From Phil1 sp040767925 (GTDB taxonomy: Bacteria > Bacillota > Clostridia > Christensenellales > CAG-138): 64,000 nt of DNA. The stretch's first letter is position 1, and every line of letters begins with the position of its first letter. The stretch lies in the NCBI GenBank assembly GCA_040767925.1, contig JAXGNN010000001.1:1240001-1304000 (forward strand), given 5' to 3'. Under the pieces are notes generated by a model. That model had not been told where the DNA came from. It saw only the letters and a list, made by a program, of their open reading frames with translations, and did not search any database. The position numbers were made by a program, and so were the translations under genes. Positions 15,815 through 23,256 of this stretch are shown one piece after another.

Positions 15815-17154
15815 ATATGAGCGAGAAAACGAAAGACATCATCACAAAGGTCATCATCCCGCTGGCGCTCGTCGTCGCGGTCGTGGCCCTCGCCTTCTGG
15901 GGCACGCAGCAGCGCGCGCTCGCGGACGAATACAAGTATACGGCGAGCACCATGTACCGCCGCTCGTTCACGGAGCTGTGCGACAACATGAGCCAGCTCC
16001 AGATGGCGCTGGGCAAGCTGCGCGTGGTGACAAGCCCCACGCAGAACGTGCTGCTGCTCGACGACATCTGGCGGCTCTCCGGCTCGTGCGTGAGCCTTCT
16101 AAGCCAGCTCCCCACCTCCCACCTCGACACGGGCGAGCTGACCCAGTTCATCACGCGCGTGGGCGATTACGCCCACATCCTCACGAAGAAAGCCCTCTCG
16201 GGCGAGACGGCCTCCGAGGAGGACTCGAGCCAGCTCGAGCAGCTCTACGCCCGCTGCGGGGAGATCGCGGACAACCTCAACGAGAGGCTCGCGATCGGCG
16301 ACATCCCTATGGCCGCCATCACCAACGACGAATACTACACGCAGAGCGACGGCACCTATACGAGCACCGAGGACGAGAGCAAGTTCCCCACGCTCATCTA
16401 CGACGGGCCGTTCTCCGAGAGCGCGGAAAAGCAGGAGGCGCGCGGCGTTTCGGGGGACGAGGTCACCGAGGAAAAGGCGCGCGAGATCGCGATGAAGCTC
16501 GCCGAGGTCAGCGAGTTCGACACGTCGGGCTCCTCCGACGGCAGGATCCCCGCGTTCGACTTCCACGGCACGTATGAGGACGGGCGCGAGGTGGACGTTT
16601 CCATCACGAAAAAGGGCGGCATGCTGCTCTGGCTCATGTCCTCCGCGACGGGGACCGCCTCCGGCATCCCCGACGAGGACAAGATCGACAAGCTCGTTCA
16701 GGCGGGGCTCGACTGGCTCACCAAGCAGGGCTACGAGAGCATGAGGCCGACCTACGCGCAGTATTACGCGGGCTCGGCGCTCATCAACTACGCCTATATC
16801 GAGAACGACGCCATCGTCTACAACGACCTCATCAAGGTCTGGATCGACGTGGAGACGTTTGAAATCATCGGCGCGGACGCGCGCAACTACCTGTTCAGCC
16901 ATACCGAGAGGGATATTTCCGAACCCGCGATCTCCGCCGAGGAGGCCGAGGCGAAGGTGTCCGTCAACCTCGACATCGAGAGCCGCGAGCTCGCGCTCAT
17001 CCCCGTCTCGCCCACGCTGGAGCGCCTGTGCTACGAGTTCAAGGGCAAATGCGAGAACGGGGACGAGTACATCGTCTACGTCGACGCGGAAACGGGTGAG
17101 GAGCAGCAGGTGTTCATGGTGATCCACACCGAAAACGGGCAGCTCACGCTGTGA
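15811..17154 (+). CDS. ypeB: Germination protein YpeB
   Basis: Partner required for accumulation and localisation of SleB in the spore. The 447-residue protein has one N-terminal membrane anchor (VIIPLALVVAVVALAFWG), a long helical N-terminal domain, and PepSY-like repeats in the C-terminal half (EKAREIAMKLAEVSEFD..., EEAEAKVSVNLDIESREL). ATGA overlap with sleB indicates translational coupling. Length agrees with the family. A promoter for the next gene starts 6 nt after its stop codon. Confidence 0.93.
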   Translation: MNMSEKTKDIITKVIIPLALVVAVVALAFWGTQQRALADEYKYTASTMYRRSFTELCDNMSQLQMALGKLRVVTSPTQNVLLLDDIWRLSGSCVSLLSQLPTSHLDTGELTQFITRVGDYAHILTKKALSGETASEEDSSQLEQLYARCGEIADNLNERLAIGDIPMAAITNDEYYTQSDGTYTSTEDESKFPTLIYDGPFSESAEKQEARGVSGDEVTEEKAREIAMKLAEVSEFDTSGSSDGRIPAFDFHGTYEDGREVDVSITKKGGMLLWLMSSATGTASGIPDEDKIDKLVQAGLDWLTKQGYESMRPTYAQYYAGSALINYAYIENDAIVYNDLIKVWIDVETFEIIGADARNYLFSHTERDISEPAISAEEAEAKVSVNLDIESRELALIPVSPTLERLCYEFKGKCENGDEYIVYVDAETGEEQQVFMVIHTENGQLTL

Positions 17155-17159
17155 GTTGA

Positions 17160-17188
17160 TTGACAAGCACAAAAGAATACTCTATGAT
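17160..17188 (+). promoter_or_regulatory. SigA-type promoter for the 17246-18788 genes
   Basis: TTGACA (17160-17165), 17-bp spacer, TATGAT (17183-17188). It directly follows ypeB, separating the sporulation unit from the next three genes. Confidence 0.7.
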
Positions 17189-17193
17189 GAATC

Positions 17194-17226
17194 AAATCGC
17201 ACAGTTCCCTATCGACCGTGCGATTT
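17194..17226 (+). promoter_or_regulatory. Inverted repeat at the predicted +1
   Basis: AAATCGCAC and GTGCGATTT form a perfect 9-bp inverted repeat with a 15-nt loop, starting 5 nt after the -10 box. It could be an operator, a 5' mRNA hairpin, or the terminator of the upstream spore operon (followed by ATTC, few Ts). Confidence 0.45.
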
Positions 17227-17245
17227 ATTCAACCCGGAGGCGCGC

Positions 17246-17674
17246 ATGGAGGAGACCGACCGCCTGACGGAGGCGCTGTGCGTCCCCGCATGGCGCAAAA
17301 AGCCGCCCGCGCTCGATTACGCGGCGCTCGTCCGCCGCGTGCTGGAAACCCTCCCCGAGGCGGGCGAGGCGGACATTTCGACCCGGGAGGGCTACGCCCT
17401 CGCCAAGCTGAAAACCCTTTCGAAAAAACCCCGTCGCGGCTGCCCGGACGACAGGCGGGTGCATGAGGCGCTTTGGCTGTGCGTCGGCGCGGTCTGTTTC
17501 CCGAAGGATGAAAGGCGCAGGGGGGCGCGGCTTCGCGAGGCGTGCGAGGCCGCCCTCGCGCTGACCCGCGGCGTGCCCCCGCGCGAGCGCGAGGCGTTCC
17601 GCGCGCGCCTTAGCGAACCGGCGGACGCCATGGCGCGGCTCATCAGCCGCGCGATCACACGAAAAGGAGAATGA
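17246..17674 (+). CDS. Unknown basic protein, 142 aa
   Basis: Not recognised. The product starts MEETDRLTEALCVPAWRK, is rich in arginine, alanine and glutamate, mostly helical, and ends RLISRAITRKGE. No signal peptide, membrane segment or catalytic motif is visible. The start at 17246 is preceded by CGGAGG; a longer open frame begins in the inverted repeat and is less likely. It is followed 4 nt later by the MBL-fold hydrolase, so they are co-transcribed. Confidence 0.65.
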   Translation: MEETDRLTEALCVPAWRKKPPALDYAALVRRVLETLPEAGEADISTREGYALAKLKTLSKKPRRGCPDDRRVHEALWLCVGAVCFPKDERRRGARLREACEAALALTRGVPPREREAFRARLSEPADAMARLISRAITRKGE

Positions 17675-17678
17675 AGAT

Positions 17679-18332
17679 ATGGACATCAAATGGTATGGCC
17701 ACAGCTGTTTTCTGATAACGGCCGACGCGGGCACGCGGATCCTCACGGACCCTTACGACCCGAGCGTGGGCTATCCCATGCATAAAATCGCGTGCGACGC
17801 CGTCACCGCGAGCCACGCGCATTTTGACCACGCCTATTTCGACATGTGCGCGGGCGAGCCCATGCGCATCACGGAGCCCGGGGAATACGAGTTGGGCGGC
17901 GTTTCCATCCTGGGCGTTTCGACCTATCACGACGCGGACGGCGGCGCGCGGCGCGGGAAAAACATCGTGTTCGTCTATGAAATCGAGGGCATGCGCGTGG
18001 TGCACGCGGGCGACCTCGGCGAAATCCCGGATGAGGCAACGCTCGCCCGCATCGGCTCCGCGGACGTGCTGCTCGTGCCCGTGGGCGGCTACTACACGAT
18101 CGACCACAACGGCGCGCGGGAGCTTGCCAACAAGCTGCGCCCCAAGGTCGTCATCCCAATGCACTATAAAACAAATGCCGTCGACGAGCGCTTCCAGATC
18201 AGCGACCTCACGCCCTTCCTCTCCTCGCTGAGCGGCTGCGCGATACACAGGCTGCGCCAGAGCGACTGCGTGCTCACCAGAGAAAGCCTCGGCGCGGACC
18301 GCGTCATCACGCTCGAGTACGCGAAGGAGTAA
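17679..18332 (+). CDS. MBL-fold metal-dependent hydrolase, UlaG-like
   Basis: A 217-residue metallo-beta-lactamase-fold protein of the short UlaG/YtkL type. The metal-binding motif is SHAHFDH (residues 45-51); further ligands are in VVHAGDLGE, and KVVIPMHYKT carries the last histidine. Such proteins hydrolyse lactones or phosphoesters, but many have unknown substrates. AAAAGGAGAATGAAGAT precedes the start. Co-transcribed with the unknown 142-aa gene and the DUF1893 gene. Confidence 0.85.
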   Translation: MDIKWYGHSCFLITADAGTRILTDPYDPSVGYPMHKIACDAVTASHAHFDHAYFDMCAGEPMRITEPGEYELGGVSILGVSTYHDADGGARRGKNIVFVYEIEGMRVVHAGDLGEIPDEATLARIGSADVLLVPVGGYYTIDHNGARELANKLRPKVVIPMHYKTNAVDERFQISDLTPFLSSLSGCAIHRLRQSDCVLTRESLGADRVITLEYAKE

Positions 18333-18335
18333 GCC

Positions 18336-18788
18336 ATGCGCCTCTCAGGTTTCCCAAAAGGGTTTGAAAGCGCCGTGGCGCTCATCGAGGGGGAATGCGC
18401 CGTCGCCGTCTGCCGCGACGGGGAGGTCGTCCATTCGTCCTCCGGGCGCGGCATCGCACCGCTTATCGCGCTTTACGACGCGCAGCCGGCGCTTCTCTCG
18501 GGCGCCGCCGTCGCGGACAAGGTCATCGGCAAGGCCGCGGCGATGATTCTCGTTAAGGCGGGAACGAGCGCCGCCTACGGCGCCGTCATGAGCGAAACGG
18601 GGCGCGATTACCTCCTCTCCCGCGGCGTGACCACGGGCTGCGGCTGCCTCGTCGCGCGCATCGCCAACCGCAGCGGGGACGGGCTCTGCCCCATCGAGCA
18701 GAGCGTGCTCGACGAATTCGACCCGGACGCGGGCCTTGAAAAGATCCGGGCACGGATCGCGGAATTGCAAAGGGCGATGGGCAGCTGA
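18336..18788 (+). CDS. DUF1893 domain protein
   Basis: A 150-residue protein of the DUF1893 family, thought to have a cytidine-deaminase-like fold but without assigned activity. Recognisable segments are GKAAAMILVKAGTSAAYGAV, the cysteine-containing TTGCGCLVARIANRSGDGLC and PIEQSVLDEFD. AAGGAG precedes the ATG. The stop codon TGA is the first three bases of a tandem TGACAAT heptamer array, and a hairpin terminator follows. Third gene of the unit starting at 17246. Confidence 0.8.
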   Translation: MRLSGFPKGFESAVALIEGECAVAVCRDGEVVHSSSGRGIAPLIALYDAQPALLSGAAVADKVIGKAAAMILVKAGTSAAYGAVMSETGRDYLLSRGVTTGCGCLVARIANRSGDGLCPIEQSVLDEFDPDAGLEKIRARIAELQRAMGS

Positions 18789-18820
18789 CAATTGACAATT
18801 GACAATGGATAATTGACAAT
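18786..18820. repeat. TGACAAT heptamer array
   Basis: Five consecutive heptamers: TGACAAT three times, GGATAAT, TGACAAT. The first TGA is the stop codon of the DUF1893 gene. Member of a family also at 19692, 22575, 25363, 29150, 49740 and 63604. Confidence 0.85.
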
Positions 18821-18832
18821 TACGAGAATAAA

Positions 18833-18875
18833 GGACGGCCTCCGCTTGAACGATGTTCGGCGGGGGCTGCTTTTC
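18833..18875 (+). terminator. Hairpin terminator after DUF1893 gene
   Basis: CCGCTTGAAC-GAT-GTTCGGCGG hairpin followed by GGGCTGCTTTT. An almost identical hairpin in the opposite orientation ends the CotH gene at 25312-25350, so this terminator is a repeated module. Confidence 0.65.
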
Positions 18876-18898
18876 GCATGGGTCGGGGATTCGCGCCC

Positions 18899-19564
18899 CT
18901 ACGGCAAAATCGAAACCCAGGGCACGATCAGGAAATCATAGACGCCGTGGGCGACGATCAGCGAGAGGAGCGTGCAGCCCCTGACCTTTTCCCGAAACGC
19001 GCAGAAGGCGAAGCCGAGGGCGGCGGTCGTCAGAACCTGAACGAGGCTGCCGCCAAATACGTGGAACAGCCCGAACAGCGCGGAGGACAGGGCGGCCGCG
19101 AACCAGCGGCAATCCCGGATTTCGAGCAACTTGTGGAAAACATAGCCGCGAAAGACGAACTCCTCGACGAGCGACACGGCGAAGAGCGCATGGGCGAATT
19201 CGAAAACGAATTTCCACGGCACCGCATACGCGGTGTTTCCGACGAGACCCCGGAAGCCCAGGAGGATGGGAAGCACGGTCAAAACCGCGGACAGGGCCAG
19301 CGCGAACAGCGTGCCGACGGCTATCTGCCGCGGGATCCCTTCTTTGCGAAAGCCGACGTCGCTCAGGCGCTTTTTTCCGCGCAGCATCATGACGCCCGGC
19401 GGAAGCATGATCGACCAGTAGGTCAGGAACATCAGCGCCATGCGCAGCGGCAGGGCGAAGCGCATCAAGAGATGCCTGTTGAACAGCACGACCCCGTATA
19501 AAGCCGCAAAAACGCCCAGCACCGCGACGGTGAGCTCTAAAACGGGCTTTCGGATTTTCGCCAT
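18899..19564 (-). CDS. CPBP-family intramembrane metalloprotease
   Basis: A 221-residue membrane protein of the CPBP (CAAX protease/bacteriocin-processing, Abi) family. Six or so hydrophobic segments are present; the family motifs are SLVEEFVFRGYVFHKL (EExxxR), FGLFHVFGG (first histidine) and LIVAHGVYDF (HxxxD). Such proteins cleave substrates in the membrane or confer bacteriocin immunity; the substrate here is unknown. The start at 19564 follows GGGAGGTTGGTT; upstream in-frame codons lie in non-coding DNA. Confidence 0.88.
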   Translation of the reverse strand: MAKIRKPVLELTVAVLGVFAALYGVVLFNRHLLMRFALPLRMALMFLTYWSIMLPPGVMMLRGKKRLSDVGFRKEGIPRQIAVGTLFALALSAVLTVLPILLGFRGLVGNTAYAVPWKFVFEFAHALFAVSLVEEFVFRGYVFHKLLEIRDCRWFAAALSSALFGLFHVFGGSLVQVLTTAALGFAFCAFREKVRGCTLLSLIVAHGVYDFLIVPWVSILP

Positions 19565-19691
19565 AACCAACCTCCCGAACCGCCGGTCGGAGCCGCGCTT
19601 AGCCCGGCGGCCGATCATTGTAAGATGCCGTAAGCAAAGTTCCTGTAAAAAACACGCATTGCATATACAGAACCTGTTCCGCTCCCCCATA

Positions 19692-19712
19692 ATTGTCAAT
19701 TTTCAATTGTCA
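19692..19712. repeat. TGACAAT heptamer array (minus)
   Basis: On the minus strand TGACAAT, TGAAAAT, TGACAAT. The first TGA (19712-19710) is the stop codon of the Nudix gene. Confidence 0.8.
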
Positions 19713-20336
19713 ATTACCGACTGCCCCCATCGCCCAAAGCGCGGAAAAGAGGATGAAGTCGTGGTCGGCGGCGAGGCCGCCCTCGCCCGGCTTCCCGTAC
19801 GGGGCAGGTCGCGCGCCGAGGCCGTCGCAGACGACGCGCGCGCGGCACTCGATGCGCGCGGGGCCGGCGAGCGTGACGCGGTAGGTCTCGGCATGCGCGC
19901 TCCGCGCCTCGCGGACGATCCCCTCCACGGCGAACAGCGCGGCGTCGGCGGCGTCGTCCCCCGCGGCGAAGCGGAGGCGCTCCGGCGGCGCCACGGCGTA
20001 ATATCCGGTCGAGATGACGCGGGTGCGCGGGTCGCGCCCGACGGTTCCAAAGGCGCCGAATTGCCGAAACGGCAGGCCGGCGATGTTTGTTTCCTCCATA
20101 AGCTCGCGCGCGGCCGCGTGCTCGAGCTCCTCGTCGAATTCCACGAAGCCGCCGGGCAGCGCCCACTCCCCGATATAGGGGTGATTGCGCCTTTTGATCA
20201 AAAGCACCGAAAGCCGCGGATTTCTTGTGAAAACCGCCACGTCGACGGTCGCGGACGGGCGGCGGTAAATATTCTCATCGTACGCGGCGAGAAACTCTTG
20301 CAGCGTGCGCCCTTCTTCATCGCGCGTTTCCGGCAT
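19710..20336 (-). CDS. Nudix hydrolase
   Basis: A 208-residue Nudix protein hydrolysing a nucleoside diphosphate linked to another group; the substrate is not predictable. The Nudix box is GGFVEFDEELEHAAARELMEETNI-like (G at about residue 63, REL-EE metal ligands), preceded by VAVFTRNPRLSVLLIKRRNHPYIGEWALP. A C-terminal half of about 100 residues is present beyond the box, longer than minimal Nudix enzymes. The start ATG at 20336 follows GGAGG with a 9-nt spacer. The last residue and stop codon fall at the edge of a heptamer repeat. Confidence 0.9.
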   Translation of the reverse strand: MPETRDEEGRTLQEFLAAYDENIYRRPSATVDVAVFTRNPRLSVLLIKRRNHPYIGEWALPGGFVEFDEELEHAAARELMEETNIAGLPFRQFGAFGTVGRDPRTRVISTGYYAVAPPERLRFAAGDDAADAALFAVEGIVREARSAHAETYRVTLAGPARIECRARVVCDGLGARPAPYGKPGEGGLAADHDFILFSALWAMGAVGN

Positions 20337-20430
20337 TTTCAAATACCTCCGCTTTTTTGGCTCTTTCGATTATATCATAACCGTTGAAAGGCAATATATA
20401 TAATATGAAATACGCTTGGGGGATGATATA

Positions 20431-21339
20431 ATGCGGAGTCAGAAGCTTTTCGCTTTGCAGGGCGAGGTGCGCGGCGCGGCGCGCCTCGTTTATGGGGATA
20501 TGGGCGGCACGCTCGCGGTGGAGCTCGTCCCGCGCGAGGCGGACGGATACGAGGCGTGGCTGATTGCGGGCCGCGGGCCCGTTTTCCACGCGCTGCTCGG
20601 CCCCGCGATGACGGCCTCCGTCCCCGCGAACCTGCCCGACGCCGCCGGGGTGTTCATCTCCCGCGCGGGCAGGATCATCGCCAGCGGAAACAGCGGCCTC
20701 CCGCGCGCGGACATGGAAGCCGCCGCGCTGCGCGTGCAGCTCGCGCTCGCCGAGAGCGCAAAAATTCCGCGAGAAGCCGCGGGTACAGAGGCTCCTCCTC
20801 GCGCCGCGGATGCGGGGACGAACGCAAACGCCGCTGTGAAACCGGAAGCCACAGCCGACGCAAAACCCGCCGCCAACGCGGCGGCGGCGCCCGCGCACAA
20901 AACGCCCCCCGCCGCGGGGAGGAAAAACACCATACCGGCGCATACGGTCGCAAAGACGCCTTTCTCCGTGCCGAGCGTGCAGGCGCCGGTCGAATCCCGC
21001 GACGCGCACGCGGCGCGCGTGCTGCGCGACGCGCACGCGGCGCGCGTGCTGCGCGAGGCGCACGCGGGGCCCGCGGTCAAAAGCGAGGCCGCGCTCTCGA
21101 TCGTATCGACGGCGAACCGGCTCTTCAACCCGCGGGAGGCGGAGGAGTCGCAGAACGCCTTCGTGCAAGGCCGTGCGCCGGTGCAGAAGCCGTCCCAGCA
21201 GGGCGCGGGCCCGGGCATGAAGCGAAACATGGCCAACGCGCGGCAGCCCATGCAGCCCGCTCGAAAAAACGCGCCCGTTCCCCCGTTCGGTCCGCCGCGC
21301 TCGAAGGGGCCGCGCAACCGTTCCGGAAGGCCGCGCTGA
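20431..21339 (+). CDS. Unknown protein with disordered Ala/Pro-rich tail
   Basis: Not recognised. The first 110 residues (MRSQKLFALQGEVRGAARLV...) look like a small folded domain with GTLAVELVPREADGYEAWLI; the remaining 190 are low-complexity, rich in Ala, Pro, Lys and Arg, and include two exact copies of a 9-residue repeat DAHAARVLR encoded by a 27-bp tandem repeat (21001-21054) plus a partial third. No signal peptide or membrane segment. A GGGGGA upstream serves as ribosome binding site. It is transcribed away from the Nudix gene and followed by the rpmG promoter. Confidence 0.65.
   Translation: MRSQKLFALQGEVRGAARLVYGDMGGTLAVELVPREADGYEAWLIAGRGPVFHALLGPAMTASVPANLPDAAGVFISRAGRIIASGNSGLPRADMEAAALRVQLALAESAKIPREAAGTEAPPRAADAGTNANAAVKPEATADAKPAANAAAAPAHKTPPAAGRKNTIPAHTVAKTPFSVPSVQAPVESRDAHAARVLRDAHAARVLREAHAGPAVKSEAALSIVSTANRLFNPREAEESQNAFVQGRAPVQKPSQQGAGPGMKRNMANARQPMQPARKNAPVPPFGPPRSKGPRNRSGRPR
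21001..21066 (+). repeat. 27-bp tandem repeat inside the unknown gene
   Basis: Two exact 27-bp copies (21001-21027 and 21028-21054) followed by a partial third copy, encoding DAHAARVLR repeats. Confidence 0.85.
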
Positions 21340-21429
21340 GCCACCACCAGATATGGTTGCCGCGCCGGAACCGGGGCACAACGGCGCCGGAATTGCCTGA
21401 AAAAACCAAGCTTTTTCGATGACTTTTCG

Positions 21430-21458
21430 TTGACATCCGGAAACCTGTGTGGTAGATT
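21430..21458 (+). promoter_or_regulatory. Promoter of rpmG-secE-nusG
   Basis: TTGACA (21430-21435), 17-bp spacer, TAGATT (21453-21458). Confidence 0.7.
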
Positions 21459-21469
21459 ATTGAAGGTAT

Positions 21470-21491
21470 CCCCCGCGAGGGGGGTTTATTT
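21470..21491 (+). promoter_or_regulatory. Leader hairpin of rpmG-secE-nusG, possible attenuator
   Basis: CCCCC-GCGA-GGGGGG followed by TTTATTT, about 10 nt after the expected transcription start and 60 nt before rpmG. It has the form of a weak intrinsic terminator. Confidence 0.45.
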
Positions 21492-21549
21492 AGGTACGTA
21501 GTTTGCGAAAGCGGCGGCAGCGTGCCGTGAAATACAGGAGGTTACCCAA

Positions 21550-21699
21550 ATGCGCGTCAAGATCACATTGGCCTGCACCGAGTGCAAGCAGAGGAACTAC
21601 AATACTTTCAAGAACAAGAAAAACGACCCCGACCGGATCGAGTTCAGCAAGTATTGCCGCTTCTGCCGCAAGCACACCCCCCACCGGGAAGCCAAGTAA
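21550..21699 (+). CDS. rpmG: 50S ribosomal protein L33
   Basis: A 49-residue L33 of the zinc-binding type. It starts MRVKITLACTECKQRNYN and has two CXXC pairs (CTEC and CRFC in SKYCRFCRKHTPHREAK) that bind a zinc ion, so this is the C+ paralogue. A strong CAGGAGGTTACCCAA precedes the ATG. rpmG directly upstream of secE and nusG is the usual Bacillota order. Structural component of the large ribosomal subunit near the E site. Confidence 0.95.
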   Translation: MRVKITLACTECKQRNYNTFKNKKNDPDRIEFSKYCRFCRKHTPHREAK

Positions 21700-21714
21700 G
21701 CGGAGGGAAGCAGA

Positions 21715-22041
21715 ATGGCTAAGGAAAAGGAAAAGAGCAAGATATCCAACCTCTTCAAGCGCTGGGGCAAGTTCTTCCGCGAGGTTTTCGGCGAGCTCAA
21801 GAAGGTCACGTGGCCGACCACCAAGGAGCTTGTTTCGTACACCGCGACGGTGCTCGCCTTCATCGCGGTCGTCGCGATCCTCATCGGGGTGCTCGACTTC
21901 GCCTTCAGCAACGGCTTCAAGGCGCTCAGCACGCTCGACCTCGGCGCCGGCAGCACGCCCGCCGTGACCGCGAGCGCGACCCCCGCCGCGACTCCCACCC
22001 CTGCGGCCGACGCCACGAGCACGCCCGCCGGGACCGAATAA
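21715..22041 (+). CDS. secE: Preprotein translocase subunit SecE
   Basis: Essential component of the SecYEG channel. The 108-residue protein has the amphipathic helix and conserved FREVFGELKKVTWPTTKELV, then one transmembrane helix (TATVLAFIAVVAILIGVLDF). It carries an unusual extra C-terminal tail of about 35 residues rich in Ala, Thr and Pro (TPAVTASATPAATPTPAAD), expected outside the membrane and not part of the standard family. GAGGGAAGCAGA precedes the start. Confidence 0.93.
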   Translation: MAKEKEKSKISNLFKRWGKFFREVFGELKKVTWPTTKELVSYTATVLAFIAVVAILIGVLDFAFSNGFKALSTLDLGAGSTPAVTASATPAATPTPAADATSTPAGTE

Positions 22042-22050
22042 GGAGAGGCT

Positions 22051-22569
22051 ATGTCCGAGGAAGCCAAATGGTATGTAGTCCATACCTATTCGGGCTACGA
22101 GAATAAGGTCAAGGAAGATCTCGAAAAGACCGTGGAGAACCGCAACCTGCAGGATCTGATCCTGGAGGTGAAGTACCCCACGGAGGAAGTCGTGGAAATG
22201 AAGGACTCCAAGAAAAAGGTGGTCCAGCGCAAGCTCTTCCCGGGTTACGTGATGGTCAAGATGATCATGAACGACAACACCTGGTATGTGGTGCGCAACA
22301 CCCGCGGCGTCACGGGATTCGTCGGGCCGGGCTCGAAGCCCATCCCCCTCACCGACGAGGAAGTAACGGCGATGGGCGTGGAGCACATCCCCATCGAGCT
22401 CGACATCGTCGTGGGCGAGAGCGTGCGCGTGGTTTCCGGGCCCCTCGAGAACTTCATCGGCACCGTGGAGGCGCTCGATCCCGAGAGGCAGAAGGTCAAA
22501 CTGGTCGTGTCGATGTTCGGCAGGAACACGCCGGTTGAATTGGATTACATCCAGGTGCAAAAACTTTAA
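22051..22569 (+). CDS. nusG: Transcription termination/antitermination factor NusG
   Basis: RNA-polymerase-binding elongation factor. The 172-residue protein shows the NGN domain (KWYVVHTYSGYENKVKEDL, LFPGYVMVKMIMNDNTWYVV, NTRGVTGFVG) and the C-terminal KOW domain (GESVRVVSGPLENFIGTVE). Length and order after secE are typical. It begins after AAGGAGAGGCT. A class I heptamer repeat begins 5 nt after its stop codon. Confidence 0.97.
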   Translation: MSEEAKWYVVHTYSGYENKVKEDLEKTVENRNLQDLILEVKYPTEEVVEMKDSKKKVVQRKLFPGYVMVKMIMNDNTWYVVRNTRGVTGFVGPGSKPIPLTDEEVTAMGVEHIPIELDIVVGESVRVVSGPLENFIGTVEALDPERQKVKLVVSMFGRNTPVELDYIQVQKL

Positions 22570-22574
22570 GCGAT

Positions 22575-22660
22575 TGACAATTGATAATTGACAATGGCTT
22601 ATTCCGCAGGAAGAAAATCAACCTCATAATAGCTATTCACTATTCACTATTAGCTATTCG
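22575..22660. repeat. Two heptamer repeat classes after nusG
   Basis: TGACAAT, TGATAAT, TGACAAT at 22575-22595, then a CTATTCA-class array (CTATTCA twice, CTATTAG, CTATTCG) at 22633-22660. The two classes of heptamer found elsewhere in the window lie side by side here. Confidence 0.8.
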
Positions 22661-22689
22661 TTGATTCATCCCTCGAAGGCAAGTTAGGT

Positions 22690-22755
22690 GTATGCCCTTG
22701 TTACCAAGGGTTTACATAGTGGGAGGCTCAAGAAAAAAGCCGCTCGCACCACATT
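22690..22755 (+). promoter_or_regulatory. Structured leader of rplK
   Basis: GTGGGAGGC (22719-22727) and GCCGCTCGCACCAC (22739-22752) can pair around an A-rich loop just before the rplK ribosome binding site. The same GTGGGAGGC...CCAC design precedes rplA, so it is probably a ribosomal-protein-binding autoregulatory element. No clear promoter hexamers were found between nusG and rplK. Confidence 0.5.
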
Positions 22756-22775
22756 ATATTTAGGAGGAAATTTCA

Positions 22776-23201
22776 ATGGCAAAGAAGATCACCGGCTTTG
22801 TAAAGCTGCAGATCCCTGCCGGCAAAGCAACGCCAGCGCCGCCGGTCGGTCCGGCGCTGGGCCAGCACCAGGTCAACATCATGGGCTTCTGCAAGGAGTT
22901 CAACGAGCGCACCGCCAAGGACATGGGCCTCATCATCCCCGTCGTCATCACGGTGTATCAGGACCGCACCTTCACCTTCGTGACCAAGACCCCGCCCGCC
23001 TCCGTGCTCATCAAGAAGTACTCCGGCGTGCAGTCCGGCTCCGGCCGTCCCAATGTGGACAAGGTCGCCAAGATCACCAAGGCGCAGGTCCACGAGATCG
23101 CCGCCCTGAAGATGCCCGACCTCAACGCCGCGAGCATCGAAGCCGCGGAGAGCATGGTGGCCGGTACCGCCCGCAGCATGGGCGTCACCGTCGTCGACTA
23201 A
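22776..23201 (+). CDS. rplK: 50S ribosomal protein L11
   Basis: Binds 23S rRNA at the GTPase-associated centre. The 141-residue protein has the N-terminal KLQIPAGKATPAPPVGPALG and GFCKEFNERT, and the C-terminal RNA-binding domain with SGSGRPNVDKVAKITKAQV and SMVAGTARSMGVTV. TTTAGGAGGAAATTTCA precedes the ATG. First gene of the rplKAJL cluster. Confidence 0.98.
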   Translation: MAKKITGFVKLQIPAGKATPAPPVGPALGQHQVNIMGFCKEFNERTAKDMGLIIPVVITVYQDRTFTFVTKTPPASVLIKKYSGVQSGSGRPNVDKVAKITKAQVHEIAALKMPDLNAASIEAAESMVAGTARSMGVTVVD

Positions 23202-23211
23202 GGCCGATAGA

Positions 23212-23241
23212 TGTGGGAGGCCAAAGGCCGCTATTACCACA
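23212..23241 (+). promoter_or_regulatory. rplA leader hairpin, probable L1-binding element
   Basis: TGTGGGAGGCC-AAA-GGCCGCTATTACCACA forms a stem (TGTGG/CCACA and GGCC/GGCC) between rplK and rplA. The motif matches the element seen upstream of rplK and commonly found in Bacillota before rplA, where ribosomal protein L1 feedback is expected. Confidence 0.6.
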
Positions 23242-23256
23242 GGAAGGAAAATAATT

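Noticed and set aside
18786..18820. Heptamer arrays considered as CRISPR repeats
   Set aside because: Units are 7 bp with no spacers; no cas gene in the window.
21340..21549. tRNA gene between the unknown protein and rpmG (tRNA-Trp is often near secE)
   Set aside because: No cloverleaf or conserved TTC arm could be found; only promoter and hairpin are visible.
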